A stretch of 33,533 nt of DNA, from the NCBI GenBank assembly GCA_903919455.1, contig CAIXIJ010000117.1:1-33533 (forward strand), in the 5' to 3' direction. Below, piece after piece: positions 14,718-23,476 of this stretch (position 1 is its first letter; each line of letters opens with the position of its first letter). The translations under genes were made by a program, and so were the position numbers. A model generated the notes under the pieces. That model saw only the letters and a list, made by a program, of their open reading frames with translations, was not told where the DNA came from and did not search any database. Source of the stretch: an uncultured Acidimicrobiaceae bacterium. GTDB taxonomy: Bacteria > Actinomycetota > Acidimicrobiia > Acidimicrobiales > Ilumatobacteraceae.

Positions 14718-15005
14718 TCAGCTGCTTGAACGTTCCGGCGTCATACGCTTCTGTGGCAACACACGAATCTGACTCGAGACCGGGTTGGTGAGGTTCGTTG
14801 GCGCCCGACGCTGCCCGCTGATTCGCTGCGCTGCTGACCGACTGGGTTCGTGGTCGGGAGTGTCGAAGGCGCGGACGACCGTTTCGCGCCCGTGGTCGGC
14901 GGGCGCGGGGATCGTCCAGCACCCGAGCACGGTGACGAGCGCGACGAGCAGCCCAAAGGCCAAACTCGAATGGAACTGTCGTGTTCCGCGTCGCCAAGTG
15001 GTCAT
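14718..15005 (-). CDS. small membrane protein coupled to the Rhs1 immunity candidate
   Basis: A 95-aa protein: a basic N-terminus (MTTWRRGTRQFHSS), one hydrophobic segment (about residues 15-33, LAFGLLVALVTVLGCW), then a polar Arg/Ser-rich tail. The segment may be a membrane anchor, or a lipoprotein-like signal with its Cys in LGC. Its ATG overlaps the stop of the immunity candidate (ATGA at 15002-15005), so the two are co-translated. It is not recognised. Its position as third gene of the Rhs1 toxin operon suggests an accessory or second immunity role, which is inference only. Confidence 0.55.
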   Translation of the reverse strand: MTTWRRGTRQFHSSLAFGLLVALVTVLGCWTIPAPADHGRETVVRAFDTPDHEPSRSAAQRISGQRRAPTNLTNPVSSQIRVLPQKRMTPERSSS

Positions 15006-15343
15006 TGAAGGGAGCCACCCACCGACGAGCCATCGGCCGGCTCCTCGCGCAGCAGGTTCCCCAGAAACGCCAGACCTCCCCTCCAATGCTGCGCCCCCCA
15101 GCGGGGTTCGCTCTCAACCTGCCCGGTCCGTATCGGAATGCACGAGCACTCCCAGGGACCCGACGAGAGTTCGTCGAGCAGACCCTTACGCACATGCAGC
15201 ACTAAGTGCGAATAGGCATCACCCAATGGTTCTGCTCCTCCTATCTCGCACAGGAGATCTTGGCCGGCCGTAGCAGTGACAACGACGGTTGCGGACTGGC
15301 CCGCGTACTCGAACGGCTCGAAGATGTCGAACCTTCCAACCAT
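15002..15343 (-). CDS. candidate immunity protein for Rhs1
   Basis: A 113-aa acidic protein with no signal peptide or membrane segment, thus cytosolic. It begins MVGRFDIFEPFEYAGQSATVVVTA and reads as mixed beta strands and helices; I cannot assign it to a named family. The ATG at 15343 lies 14 bp after the Rhs1 stop (15358-15360) on the same strand, the place where polymorphic-toxin immunity genes sit. An in-frame upstream ATG at 15391 would overlap the toxin by 34 nt and is less likely. It presumably binds and blocks the C-terminal tip of Rhs1 inside the cell, matching a toxin with a cytosolic target. Confidence 0.65.
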   Translation of the reverse strand: MVGRFDIFEPFEYAGQSATVVVTATAGQDLLCEIGGAEPLGDAYSHLVLHVRKGLLDELSSGPWECSCIPIRTGQVESEPRWGAQHWRGGLAFLGNLLREEPADGSSVGGSLQ

Positions 15344-15357
15344 CCCAGGTTCGGGGT

Positions 15358-18300
15358 TCACTTCGGCCGCCAGACGCAGACAACCCGGCATGGAACGTCG
15401 CCACTAGCGGTGCGCTGCATGCCGCCTCCTGGCATGTTGTAGTCAGGCTCGACTCTCGTCGGCGACGAGAATGTGCCTCTCGGAACCTCGAGATCTACTC
15501 GAACTTCCGGGGTTTGCGGCAGCGACAACCGCTGTCGCGCTCGAAGGGGATTCGAATTCGCCGAGTCGGTGACATAGTGGGTGCCCTCGCGACCGCCTCG
15601 TACGAGTTCCGACTCCTTCGTGGACTTCAACTCGGCTTCCGACATCCAACGCTGAACAACCTCGGTCTCTGTGGCTCGTGTCGGTGGGTTGAAGTGGGTC
15701 GTTGTGTGAGTGGTATCCGCGATACGAGCGGCGCTGCTGGTACGTGCAGCTCTGGGGCTGTCGCTGGCGTGTGCGATGTCGTGAACGGAGTCGCTGGCGT
15801 TGGTGAGGTCGTGAACGGCGTTGCTGCTGCGGGTGAGGTCGTGGATGGTGTCCCCAGCGCGGAAGGCGTCGACGGTGTTGTCGAGAGCCTTGGCAAACTT
15901 GGCGGCGTTGGCAGCAGTCCCGATGAACGGGATCGCCGCCGCGCACGAGAGCGCATCGCCGTGCGTGCAATCCCAGGCATCGATCGCGTCACCGAGGATC
16001 GGTACAAAGCCGAGTCCTGCCTTCACGGCTGGGAGAGCGGTCGCGACAGCGTTGGCGTCTCGCTCGAGTCGGGCGAGACCCCCGCTCATCGGGCCGCCTT
16101 GTTCGGCGTAGCAGTCCACCTGGATCCGTTCACCGAGTGCTGCACAGTCCACACCCGCGTAATCAGCTGCGCGTCCGTCTGGGTCCCACATGCCAATCGG
16201 GTCGGCGTTGGCGTACGTGTGCCGGTTGACCGACACAGGGGTCTGGAGGTCACCGAACACGCTGTCACGGCTGGTGAACCCGCCCGTGCCGGGCCGGTAC
16301 CAGCGCGCACCCATCCAAACGTCGCCGCTGGCGGGGTCCGTGTAGTCACCTTGGAATCCGAGCGGCATCGTCGTCCCGGTGTGAGCGACGGTGCTCCCGA
16401 ACGGGTCGTAGACGCTGGTCGCCGACACCGCGCCGCTGGCCGTGTGTGCGTAGCCGATGTCGCCGTGACGATCCCGACCGATCAGCACCGCCGGGTCGGT
16501 CCCCGACTGCGCGGCGATTGGCAGACCGCCGGGGCTGCGAGCGATTCGGGTGCCCCCCACAGCAACCGGGTCGATCTCGACGCCCGCATAGCCGAACGCG
16601 GTCGAGCCGGCCGTGGCGATGCGGTCGAGTGAGTCGTACGCGAAGGCGGTGGTCCCGTTGCTGACCAGTCGATCGAGCGAGTCGTAACCGTAGGTCGTCA
16701 CGCCACTCGTGTCGTTCGTTGATTGCAGCGTGCCCCTCGGAGTCCAGGCATAGCTGGTGGCCCCGGCGGTGATCAGCCGGTTGCGTGCGTCGTAGGTGGC
16801 GGACTGCCCCGCGTTGTTGACGAGGTTTCCAGCGTCGTCGTACGCGTACACGGCGACCGAGGCATCAGGCCGCGTCCAACCCGACAACCGCCCCGCATTG
16901 TCATAGCTGAACTGACTCACCCCGGCGGCGGGGTTCCCGGGGAGCGTGACCGTGCGCGATGTCACATGATCGTCGAGGTCATAGCCGTAGGTGTTGCCGG
17001 CGGTGAGGGCGTTCGTGTTGTCGCGCAGGTCGTCACTGAGCAGCCGGCCGAGATCGTCATAGGCGAGGTGACGGGCAGCACCGCCGCTGTAAGCGATATC
17101 GACGAGATGACCGCTGGCATCGAACGAGTTGGATCTACTCGTACCCGACACGGTGTCCGTCACCGTCGCCAGTTCGCTTCGGCTCGTCCAGCTGTAGCTA
17201 GTTGTGCCGGCGGCGTCCGTGCGTCCAACCATCCGCCCTGCCGGGTCGTAGGCGAAGGATGACTGGAACGCCGTTGGACCAGTCGTCGCGGTCAACAATC
17301 CACGGTCGTCGTAGACGAATCCGATGTCACCGGTCGGTGATCCCACAGCCGTTCTGTTCCCGGCAAGGTCATACCCGAACGAACGGGCGGCGGCGGCGTA
17401 CGCACCGGTTCCCGCCTCTTGGGTGAGCCGACCGAGCGCATCGAAGGTTCGCTCAATCGTGATGCCGCCCGGCTCGGTCGAGCGAACCGGCAGTCCACCG
17501 GAGTCGTAGTCCGACGTCCAGGTGCGGTCGGCGAGCGCCGGGTGTGCCCCGGTGGCTGGTTCGATGACCGAAGTCTGGAGTTCCCAGGCGTTGTAGGTGT
17601 ACTGGGTGGTGTTGCCCCGCCCATCGACCAGCGACGTCAGGTTCCCCGCCGCGTCGTAGCGGTACGCAGTGGTGATGGAGTGGTTGGCGCTGGTGGGTTG
17701 GGCAACGCTGGACAGGCGTGAGATCGGGTCGTACGAGTAGGTGGTGGTGAACTGTTGCGGTGTCGAGGAGGCGACACCGCGCGGGCTCGTTGAAGCAATC
17801 AGGTTCCCGGCACCGTCGTACGCGGCAGTCGCGGTGGTGAGCAGGGCGCCGGTGCTCGAGAAGTGACGTTCCGCAACTGCTCTGCCGGCCAGGTCGTATT
17901 CGGTGCTGGTGCGCCGGCCCTGTGGATCGGTGGACGTGATCTGTCGTCCGGCGACGTCGTAGGTGGCGCTGTACTCTGCGAGATCAGGCGCGATGGCCGT
18001 GATGGGTTCTGACGCGGCGGAGAACTCCCATCGGGTGGTGTCACCGGCAGGGTTCTGCTCGAGGGTGGTGTTGCCCAGGTCGTCGTAGTCGAAGGTCGTC
18101 GTGAACCGCTGCGGTGGTGCCGAGCCGTTGCGGACGACCGCGGTGTGGGTGCGTTGCCTCCCTGCGTCGTCGAAGGACGCCTCGGTGCGTGCGCCGCGCT
18201 GATCGACGACGGTGGTCGGGTTTCCGAGGTCGTCGTAGAACCAGGTGGTGGTGCCTGCAGCGCTGGAACCAACGGGCGGGTCGGTGCGGGTGATGACCCG

Positions 18301-21300
18301 GTTGAGGCGGTCGAACGTGTAGGAGGAGATGTGTCCTCGCCTGTCGGTACTGCTGACGAGATTCCCGACCGCGTCGTACGTGGACAGCTCGGTGGGTGCC
18401 ACTGTCGCTCCGCCGACGACCACGGCTGCCGGATGCGTGACGGAGGTGAGGCGGCCGAGCCGGTCGAACGTTTGGGTGGTCGTATTGCCTCGCTCGTCAC
18501 GCTGGTGCGTGGCCTGCCCGTACGTGTCGAGACCGGTTGTCCATGTGGGCCGCACCCCGCTGACCGTGGTGCCGCCCTCGGTGACCTCGACAGGCGGTGA
18601 GAGCGTCCGGATCGTCCGACCAAGCTGGTCGAGTTCGAGGTCGGTGCGGTACGCGGCCGGGTTCCCGCCGGGGGCGTTGCCTCGGGGATCGACGGTGGAC
18701 AGGAGCACACCGCGATTGTCATAGGTGTATGAGGTGACGAGGTCTGTCGCGCCGTTCTCGACGGTGCGGGTCAGCGCTTGACCCGCACTGTTGTAGGTGG
18801 CAGTGGTCGACTCGGTGCGGGTGCCGTCAGAGACGGTTCGGTTGGTGATGTTGCCGTTCGCGTCGTACATGACGGTGGTCGTGCGGTTGAGGCCACCAGG
18901 GTCGAGCACCACGGCGATCGCTTGGCCGGCAGCGTCGTAGGTGGTCTGTTCGGTCCGCACCCCGTTGCCCGTGGTGACGCTCGTCGCGTGACCGGCTGCG
19001 TCGTAGGTGGTCGTCTCGAGCACGACGTCTCTGGTGGTGCTGTCGAGGTTGTGGAAGCCGAGCATCGTTCGGGAGGTGAGGCGCCCGACGGCGTCGTGGC
19101 CGAGGGCGGTGGTGACTCCGTTTGCGTTGGTGACAGTGACCTGGCGCCCGGCGGCGTCATATGTGACGTGCGAGAGCGTGACATCGCGAGGGATCGATGA
19201 ACCCTCGTCGAGCACTGCAGATCGGGCGACGGTGCTGACTGGCAGGTTGCGGCTGTCGTACGACGTCTCTTGGCGGGTGCCCCGCGGATCGACCGTCACC
19301 GTGACGTTGCCGTTGGGGTCGTACTCGGTGACGGTCACGCCACCTTCTGCATCGACCACCGACGTCGGGCGGTCGCCGGCGTCGTACGCGAATGACCTCG
19401 TCCGCGGGTTGTCGGGTACCTGCGATCCACCGACGTCGGACTCCGTGATCTGGGTGAGATTGCCCACCGGATCGAACGTCGACGTGACACGAAGCTGATG
19501 GACTACTCCGGTCACGGCGTTGGTGGTCGCTGGGGCAGTCTCGGTCACGACGTTGCCGAGGCGGTCGATTTCGCGCACGGTGGTGACCCCCGCCGGGAAA
19601 CCAATCGTGTATTCGGTCTGGGTCAGTTGTCGACCGAGAGAGTCGTAGGTGTAGGTGGTGTGAAGGCCGCTGCGATCGAGTGTGTCTCTGAGATTTCCAG
19701 CGCTGTCGTATCCGTATGTGGTGGTGGCACCTCGTGCGTCGGTCTCTGTCTTGAGGAGTCCCTTGGGGGTGACGCCGCCCCCGATGGCGAGCTCCGCGCC
19801 GGTGGTGTAGGACCAGGTTCGGGTTGTTCCCGAAGGTTGCTGAGCGGTGGCCGGGGTGACCTCGGAGAGTTTGTTGCGGGCGGCACCGTCCCACGTCGTT
19901 GTCGTTCTGTAGGTGTTGTCGTTCGCCGAAGCAGAGCGTGCATCGCGGACGTCGGTTCGGTTGTTGTACGCGTCGTAGGCGAAGTAGGTGGTGCTGCCAG
20001 CACCGTCGGTCTCGGACACGACGTTGCCGTTGATGTCGAATGTTCGCGTCGTGGCGTGGCCGAGCGGATCGGTGGTTCGGGAACGGAAACCCGTGGTGTC
20101 GTACTCGTGTTGTGTAACACCACCAGCCGGGTCGGTGACCTTGACAAGGCGACGGAGCGAATCGAAGTCGCTGATCGTGGCGTTGCCATTGGCGTCGGTG
20201 ACGATCGTCCTCGAACGGGTCGGGTACGCATAGCTCGTTCGGTTTCCGAGCCCGTCCTCGGTCCATGCAAGCCTGCCCGCGTCGTAGCCAACCTTGCGAT
20301 CGACATGTCCGTTGCGGTCCGTGAGCTGGGAGATGCGGCCGTTGGTGACCGTGTAGTCGGTGCACCAGCCGGTCACCGGATTGTTGTTCCGTGGTTCGCA
20401 GACTCTTGCGAGATCGCTGCCCGAGTAGACGTAGTTCCACGTCGAGGGACCGGTGTAGCCGGGGCCGCTCACGGCTGTCGTGGACACCGAGGACACGCGG
20501 CCGGCGACATAGCTGAACGTCAGCGACCTCCCTGACACCTGGTCCGAAACGGTGGTCAGTTGGTTCGACGCGTTCCACGTCAAGAGAAGCTTCTGTCCGT
20601 CAGCATCGGCGACTGAGGTCACCCGACCATCCGAGCGGAATGTGCTCGCATACCCGTCCGTTCCGGTCAAGGTCCAGCCGGTCGTACCAGTCTTCGCCAA
20701 CCGACTGGTGTAGCCAGGCGAGGTCAGATATCCACTGACACCGTCGAAGGGGAAGTACTCGCGACGTCCATCCCCATGCAGGACGGTCACATCTTTCGTG
20801 AGGCAGTTCTCGTACACACGCGTTTCGAAGGTCGACGTCCAACCGCGACCGAAGATCCCGACTCGGCGGTCCTGCGAGTTGTAGGTGCGGACCAACTCGA
20901 GCTTTGGACCAACTCCCGCGATCGAGGCGTCCGTCTCAGCCTGTACGAGTCCACCGATCGACAGGTTCACACCTCGAGCGGTGAGTCCATAGCCGTCGAA
21001 ACCGAACACCGACTCTGGCGACGCCGACGCGCCCTCGACCCGTCGCAGTTCCTTGCCGCCGTCGGGATTGGTGACCGAGAACCATGCCTCGCGCCCGACC
21101 GGCGGGGCGTACATCGAACTCGCCGGGGGAACGACTGCCGTCTTCGACTCATCGAGGTAGATCGGCGTGACCGCCGAGAACGTCCCCGATCCCAAGGGGT
21201 GCGAGATCGAGTACACCAAGCTGGCCGAAGTGCACTGGGCGACACCGTAGAAGTAGACGTTTCCATCCGTCGCCACTTGGTACGAACTTGGCGACACGCC

Positions 21301-23148
21301 CACCGGGAACCCCCACGCGGTCCCCTGCTCCAACGTCGCGCCATTGTCGGGCGACCGGGTCAACGTGAATGTGCTGCTCGTAGCACTGGCAAGCCAGAGC
21401 GTGTTCGGTTCGGTTGGCGATGACAGCACCCGCGTGCCACTCGGAAGGCCCGTGTACAAGTAGCTCGTGTTCCCGTTCACATCGAGTTGCGAAGTCGGCA
21501 GGAACTCCTGAGTGACCGTCGACCATCGCCAATACTCCGAACCAGCAACCAGGTGCAGGATGCCGGCCCGAGGGGTCGTCGACCCAGGCTTGTAACTCGC
21601 CACCGATCGCCAGTTCCAACCGTCATCATCGGAACGCCACAACGCATTGATCGTGCCGCTTGCAGCGAACAGCGAGCTACCCGACTGAGTCAGCAACGCG
21701 GGTGAACCGTTCCAGATCCAGGCCGGCCACGACCAATCCGTCTCAAACCGGAAGAAATAGTGCGGTTGGCTCGCGCCGCTCGTCACACGCGCAATGATCT
21801 GCACGGCCCCGCCGTCGCTGATCCGAAGCGAATCGCTTCCCACCGTCCGTGGGAGTGGGATTCGCTCCCAGTTCACGCGATCCGGCGAACGCCACACGAC
21901 CGTCGTTGCACCGCTCGACCCCTCAGCCACAAGCGTCCACGAGCCGTTCGGCGACGAGACCGGCGCAAGCGGCACCGCGGCAAGATCCCGCAGGAGCGTG
22001 TCATCGGTGGACACTCGCGTCACCAGAACCGGCGCATCCCCGATGAAGTCTCCGACAAGCGACCCGACCGAGTACGACCCACCCGAGGACATGGACACCT
22101 GCGAGATGGTTTCAACGGGGAGTCCCACCCCCGGCCACCCGACGACCACCGCCCCGGCGGTCGTGGTGTCGAGCCGTGAGAAGGTCGGTCGCAGAGCCGA
22201 CGCGGCGGACCACGACGAGGAGTAGAACCGGGAGCCTGCGCCCTGCGGCGCCGCCCCGAACGTCCAGAAGGTGCCGTTGTCGTCAACGGTTGTCGGCCCG
22301 AACGCAGCACCCTCGCGCCATGGAATCGGCGCCGACCACTCAGGTTGCGACCACGACACCCCGTGATCGGTCGAGGCCGCGTACCCGAACCGTCCCGCCA
22401 TCGTCGCCACCGCCCAGATCGTCGACGAGTCGAGCGGGCTGACGGCGAAGCCCTGCGCAGCAAACGGCAGCGTCGTCGAGGTCCCAGCGCTGCCGGCGGC
22501 AAGGTTCCAAGGGGACACAGTCGTTGTCGTCGTGGCGGCGAGCGAAGTGTTCCGCGACAGCAGAATCTGCCCACCGACCAGCCACCCGGCCGTCGTTCCC
22601 GATGGCACCGCGCCAAGTGTGGTGAAGGACGTCCCACCATTGGTGGAGCGCACTAGCGGCCCCACGAAGGCCACAACCACCGACCCTTCAACAGAGATCG
22701 ATTGCGCATAAATCGTGCCGCCGCCGCTTCCTGTTCCAGGAATCACCGAGTTGACCCATGCACCACTTATGAACCGACTCAGCGAAACCCAATACAAACC
22801 CGGTGTGTGGTAGCCGCGCAGCACATACACCGTGCCGTCCTCGCCGATCGCGTACTTCCGGGTGATCTCTGACGTCGCCGCTGGCACGGCCACGCGCTGC
22901 CAGTTCACACCATCCGATGAACGCCACACGGCAGCGGCAAGCCCAGATGCTGGGCGCTCCTCGAAGAGCCGCCAACCACCGTCGACCGACACCACACTCC
23001 CCGTCGGCGAATACGGCAAGCCCGTCAGGGAGACCGCCACTGAACCGGAACCCGGGGGATCAGCGAGAGCCGAAGGGGCAGCGACAATGGGCCCGCCCAG
23101 CAGCGCGAACACCAGCAGCGCAATCGTCCCCAGTCGGCCACGGTCCAT
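15358..23148 (-). CDS. Rhs1: secreted Rhs/YD-repeat polymorphic toxin, TreTu-like tip
   Basis: A 2596-aa protein. Residues 1-30 are a Sec signal peptide ending ALADPPG. About 35-720 is a beta-propeller-like region of BNR/sialidase-style repeats (VWRSSDGVNW recurs as VWRSPDRVNW). About 725-870 is DUF6531-like (VRTYNSQDRRVGIFGRGW). About 870-2240 are YD repeats, and about 2266-2328 is the Rhs core (GARWYRPGTGGFTSRD to MWDPDGRA). The variable part follows: a pre-toxin segment (VPILGDAIDAWDC, IPFIGTAANA), a 10-residue repeat linker and a tip of about 104 residues. The tip pattern RWMS-EL-RGG-GTHYVTD then PGGG resembles what I recall of TreTu toxins, which ADP-ribosylate EF-Tu; this assignment is tentative. 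CGGAG lies 7 nt before ATG 23148. Immunity gene downstream. Confidence 0.88.
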   Translation of the reverse strand: MDRGRLGTIALLVFALLGGPIVAAPSALADPPGSGSVAVSLTGLPYSPTGSVVSVDGGWRLFEERPASGLAAAVWRSSDGVNWQRVAVPAATSEITRKYAIGEDGTVYVLRGYHTPGLYWVSLSRFISGAWVNSVIPGTGSGGGTIYAQSISVEGSVVVAFVGPLVRSTNGGTSFTTLGAVPSGTTAGWLVGGQILLSRNTSLAATTTTTVSPWNLAAGSAGTSTTLPFAAQGFAVSPLDSSTIWAVATMAGRFGYAASTDHGVSWSQPEWSAPIPWREGAAFGPTTVDDNGTFWTFGAAPQGAGSRFYSSSWSAASALRPTFSRLDTTTAGAVVVGWPGVGLPVETISQVSMSSGGSYSVGSLVGDFIGDAPVLVTRVSTDDTLLRDLAAVPLAPVSSPNGSWTLVAEGSSGATTVVWRSPDRVNWERIPLPRTVGSDSLRISDGGAVQIIARVTSGASQPHYFFRFETDWSWPAWIWNGSPALLTQSGSSLFAASGTINALWRSDDDGWNWRSVASYKPGSTTPRAGILHLVAGSEYWRWSTVTQEFLPTSQLDVNGNTSYLYTGLPSGTRVLSSPTEPNTLWLASATSSTFTLTRSPDNGATLEQGTAWGFPVGVSPSSYQVATDGNVYFYGVAQCTSASLVYSISHPLGSGTFSAVTPIYLDESKTAVVPPASSMYAPPVGREAWFSVTNPDGGKELRRVEGASASPESVFGFDGYGLTARGVNLSIGGLVQAETDASIAGVGPKLELVRTYNSQDRRVGIFGRGWTSTFETRVYENCLTKDVTVLHGDGRREYFPFDGVSGYLTSPGYTSRLAKTGTTGWTLTGTDGYASTFRSDGRVTSVADADGQKLLLTWNASNQLTTVSDQVSGRSLTFSYVAGRVSSVSTTAVSGPGYTGPSTWNYVYSGSDLARVCEPRNNNPVTGWCTDYTVTNGRISQLTDRNGHVDRKVGYDAGRLAWTEDGLGNRTSYAYPTRSRTIVTDANGNATISDFDSLRRLVKVTDPAGGVTQHEYDTTGFRSRTTDPLGHATTRTFDINGNVVSETDGAGSTTYFAYDAYNNRTDVRDARSASANDNTYRTTTTWDGAARNKLSEVTPATAQQPSGTTRTWSYTTGAELAIGGGVTPKGLLKTETDARGATTTYGYDSAGNLRDTLDRSGLHTTYTYDSLGRQLTQTEYTIGFPAGVTTVREIDRLGNVVTETAPATTNAVTGVVHQLRVTSTFDPVGNLTQITESDVGGSQVPDNPRTRSFAYDAGDRPTSVVDAEGGVTVTEYDPNGNVTVTVDPRGTRQETSYDSRNLPVSTVARSAVLDEGSSIPRDVTLSHVTYDAAGRQVTVTNANGVTTALGHDAVGRLTSRTMLGFHNLDSTTRDVVLETTTYDAAGHATSVTTGNGVRTEQTTYDAAGQAIAVVLDPGGLNRTTTVMYDANGNITNRTVSDGTRTESTTATYNSAGQALTRTVENGATDLVTSYTYDNRGVLLSTVDPRGNAPGGNPAAYRTDLELDQLGRTIRTLSPPVEVTEGGTTVSGVRPTWTTGLDTYGQATHQRDERGNTTTQTFDRLGRLTSVTHPAAVVVGGATVAPTELSTYDAVGNLVSSTDRRGHISSYTFDRLNRVITRTDPPVGSSAAGTTTWFYDDLGNPTTVVDQRGARTEASFDDAGRQRTHTAVVRNGSAPPQRFTTTFDYDDLGNTTLEQNPAGDTTRWEFSAASEPITAIAPDLAEYSATYDVAGRQITSTDPQGRRTSTEYDLAGRAVAERHFSSTGALLTTATAAYDGAGNLIASTSPRGVASSTPQQFTTTYSYDPISRLSSVAQPTSANHSITTAYRYDAAGNLTSLVDGRGNTTQYTYNAWELQTSVIEPATGAHPALADRTWTSDYDSGGLPVRSTEPGGITIERTFDALGRLTQEAGTGAYAAAARSFGYDLAGNRTAVGSPTGDIGFVYDDRGLLTATTGPTAFQSSFAYDPAGRMVGRTDAAGTTSYSWTSRSELATVTDTVSGTSRSNSFDASGHLVDIAYSGGAARHLAYDDLGRLLSDDLRDNTNALTAGNTYGYDLDDHVTSRTVTLPGNPAAGVSQFSYDNAGRLSGWTRPDASVAVYAYDDAGNLVNNAGQSATYDARNRLITAGATSYAWTPRGTLQSTNDTSGVTTYGYDSLDRLVSNGTTAFAYDSLDRIATAGSTAFGYAGVEIDPVAVGGTRIARSPGGLPIAAQSGTDPAVLIGRDRHGDIGYAHTASGAVSATSVYDPFGSTVAHTGTTMPLGFQGDYTDPASGDVWMGARWYRPGTGGFTSRDSVFGDLQTPVSVNRHTYANADPIGMWDPDGRAADYAGVDCAALGERIQVDCYAEQGGPMSGGLARLERDANAVATALPAVKAGLGFVPILGDAIDAWDCTHGDALSCAAAIPFIGTAANAAKFAKALDNTVDAFRAGDTIHDLTRSSNAVHDLTNASDSVHDIAHASDSPRAARTSSAARIADTTHTTTHFNPPTRATETEVVQRWMSEAELKSTKESELVRGGREGTHYVTDSANSNPLRARQRLSLPQTPEVRVDLEVPRGTFSSPTRVEPDYNMPGGGMQRTASGDVPCRVVCVWRPK
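15748..15867 (-). repeat. 30-bp tandem repeat in the Rhs1 pre-toxin linker
   Basis: Four degenerate 30-bp units encode 10-residue repeats of the form S/G-x-x-V/I-H-D-L/I-T/A-x-x, for example NAVHDLTN, DSVHDIAH. Two adjacent units (15778-15807 and 15808-15837) are closest. The linker joins the pre-toxin segment to the toxic tip. Confidence 0.7.
16400..20640 (-). repeat. YD-repeat region of Rhs1
   Basis: The coding strand carries tyrosine-aspartate (TAC/TAT-GAC) codons about every 60-66 bp, each in the frame Y-D-x-x-G-R/N-x-x. Seen on the plus strand this is a periodic GTCGTA. It encodes the beta-strand shell that encapsulates the toxin in Rhs proteins. It is protein-level repetition, not a DNA array. 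Confidence 0.85.
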
Positions 23149-23290
23149 TTCACTGCTCCGTTCGCTCGAGACTCTTGTCGTCGCTCAGTGAAGAACGTAC
23201 TGCAGCCGGGACATCGCGCCGGGCTTTGGCTTCGCCGGCGCCGGTCAAATGAACTATTGGTGTGGACTCGAAGGATCGGATCTGAAGTCC

Positions 23291-23404
23291 CACCAGTGTC
23301 TCGGTCGTCCTCGACCGCTACGGCCACCTCTTCCCGCAACACGAAGACGCGCTCCTCCAAGCCCTGGAGTACCCGCCGTCGTCGGCGGCGTCGAAGTGAA
23401 GCCC
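23291..23404 (+). pseudogene. remnant of a second integrase (direct repeat, copy 2)
   Basis: The last ~37 codons of a tyrosine integrase with no body upstream: it retains the catalytic tyrosine (VVLDRYGHLFPQH) and stop codon. It aligns without gaps to 14329-14442 with 7 differences in 114 bp (about 94% identity). Five of the changes are synonymous; two alter residues (R to P, A to S near the C-terminus). That pattern means the source was under selection as a working integrase of a related element rather than a decaying duplicate. The rest of 23149-23476 holds the Rhs1 upstream region and the fic promoter region. Confidence 0.88.
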
Positions 23405-23426
23405 CAGCACTGAACTACCTCACCGA

Positions 23427-23460
23427 ACCAATAAACTACCCAAAGCATCTCTGTATTGGT
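23427..23460. promoter_or_regulatory. inverted repeat upstream of fic, possible operator
   Basis: ACCAATA (23427-23433) and TATTGGT (23454-23460) form 7-bp arms 20 bp apart in an unusually AT-rich stretch just before fic. The right arm lies near a TATGTT at 23460-23465. The Fic protein has a C-terminal winged-helix-like domain, so self-regulation is possible. Confidence 0.4.
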
Positions 23461-23476
23461 ATGTTTAGGTGATTCT

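Noticed and set aside
15289-20535. Long plus-strand open frames opposite Rhs1 (for example 15289-16632 and 19498-20535)
   Set aside because: They are the reverse complement of YD repeats, rich in Val/Gly/Arg, with no promoter or ribosome binding site and no domain signature.
16400-20640. Regularly spaced GTCGTA-containing repeats that could suggest a CRISPR-like array
   Set aside because: The repeats are short, degenerate, in coding frame and explained by YD repeats. There are no constant long repeats with unique spacers and no cas genes.
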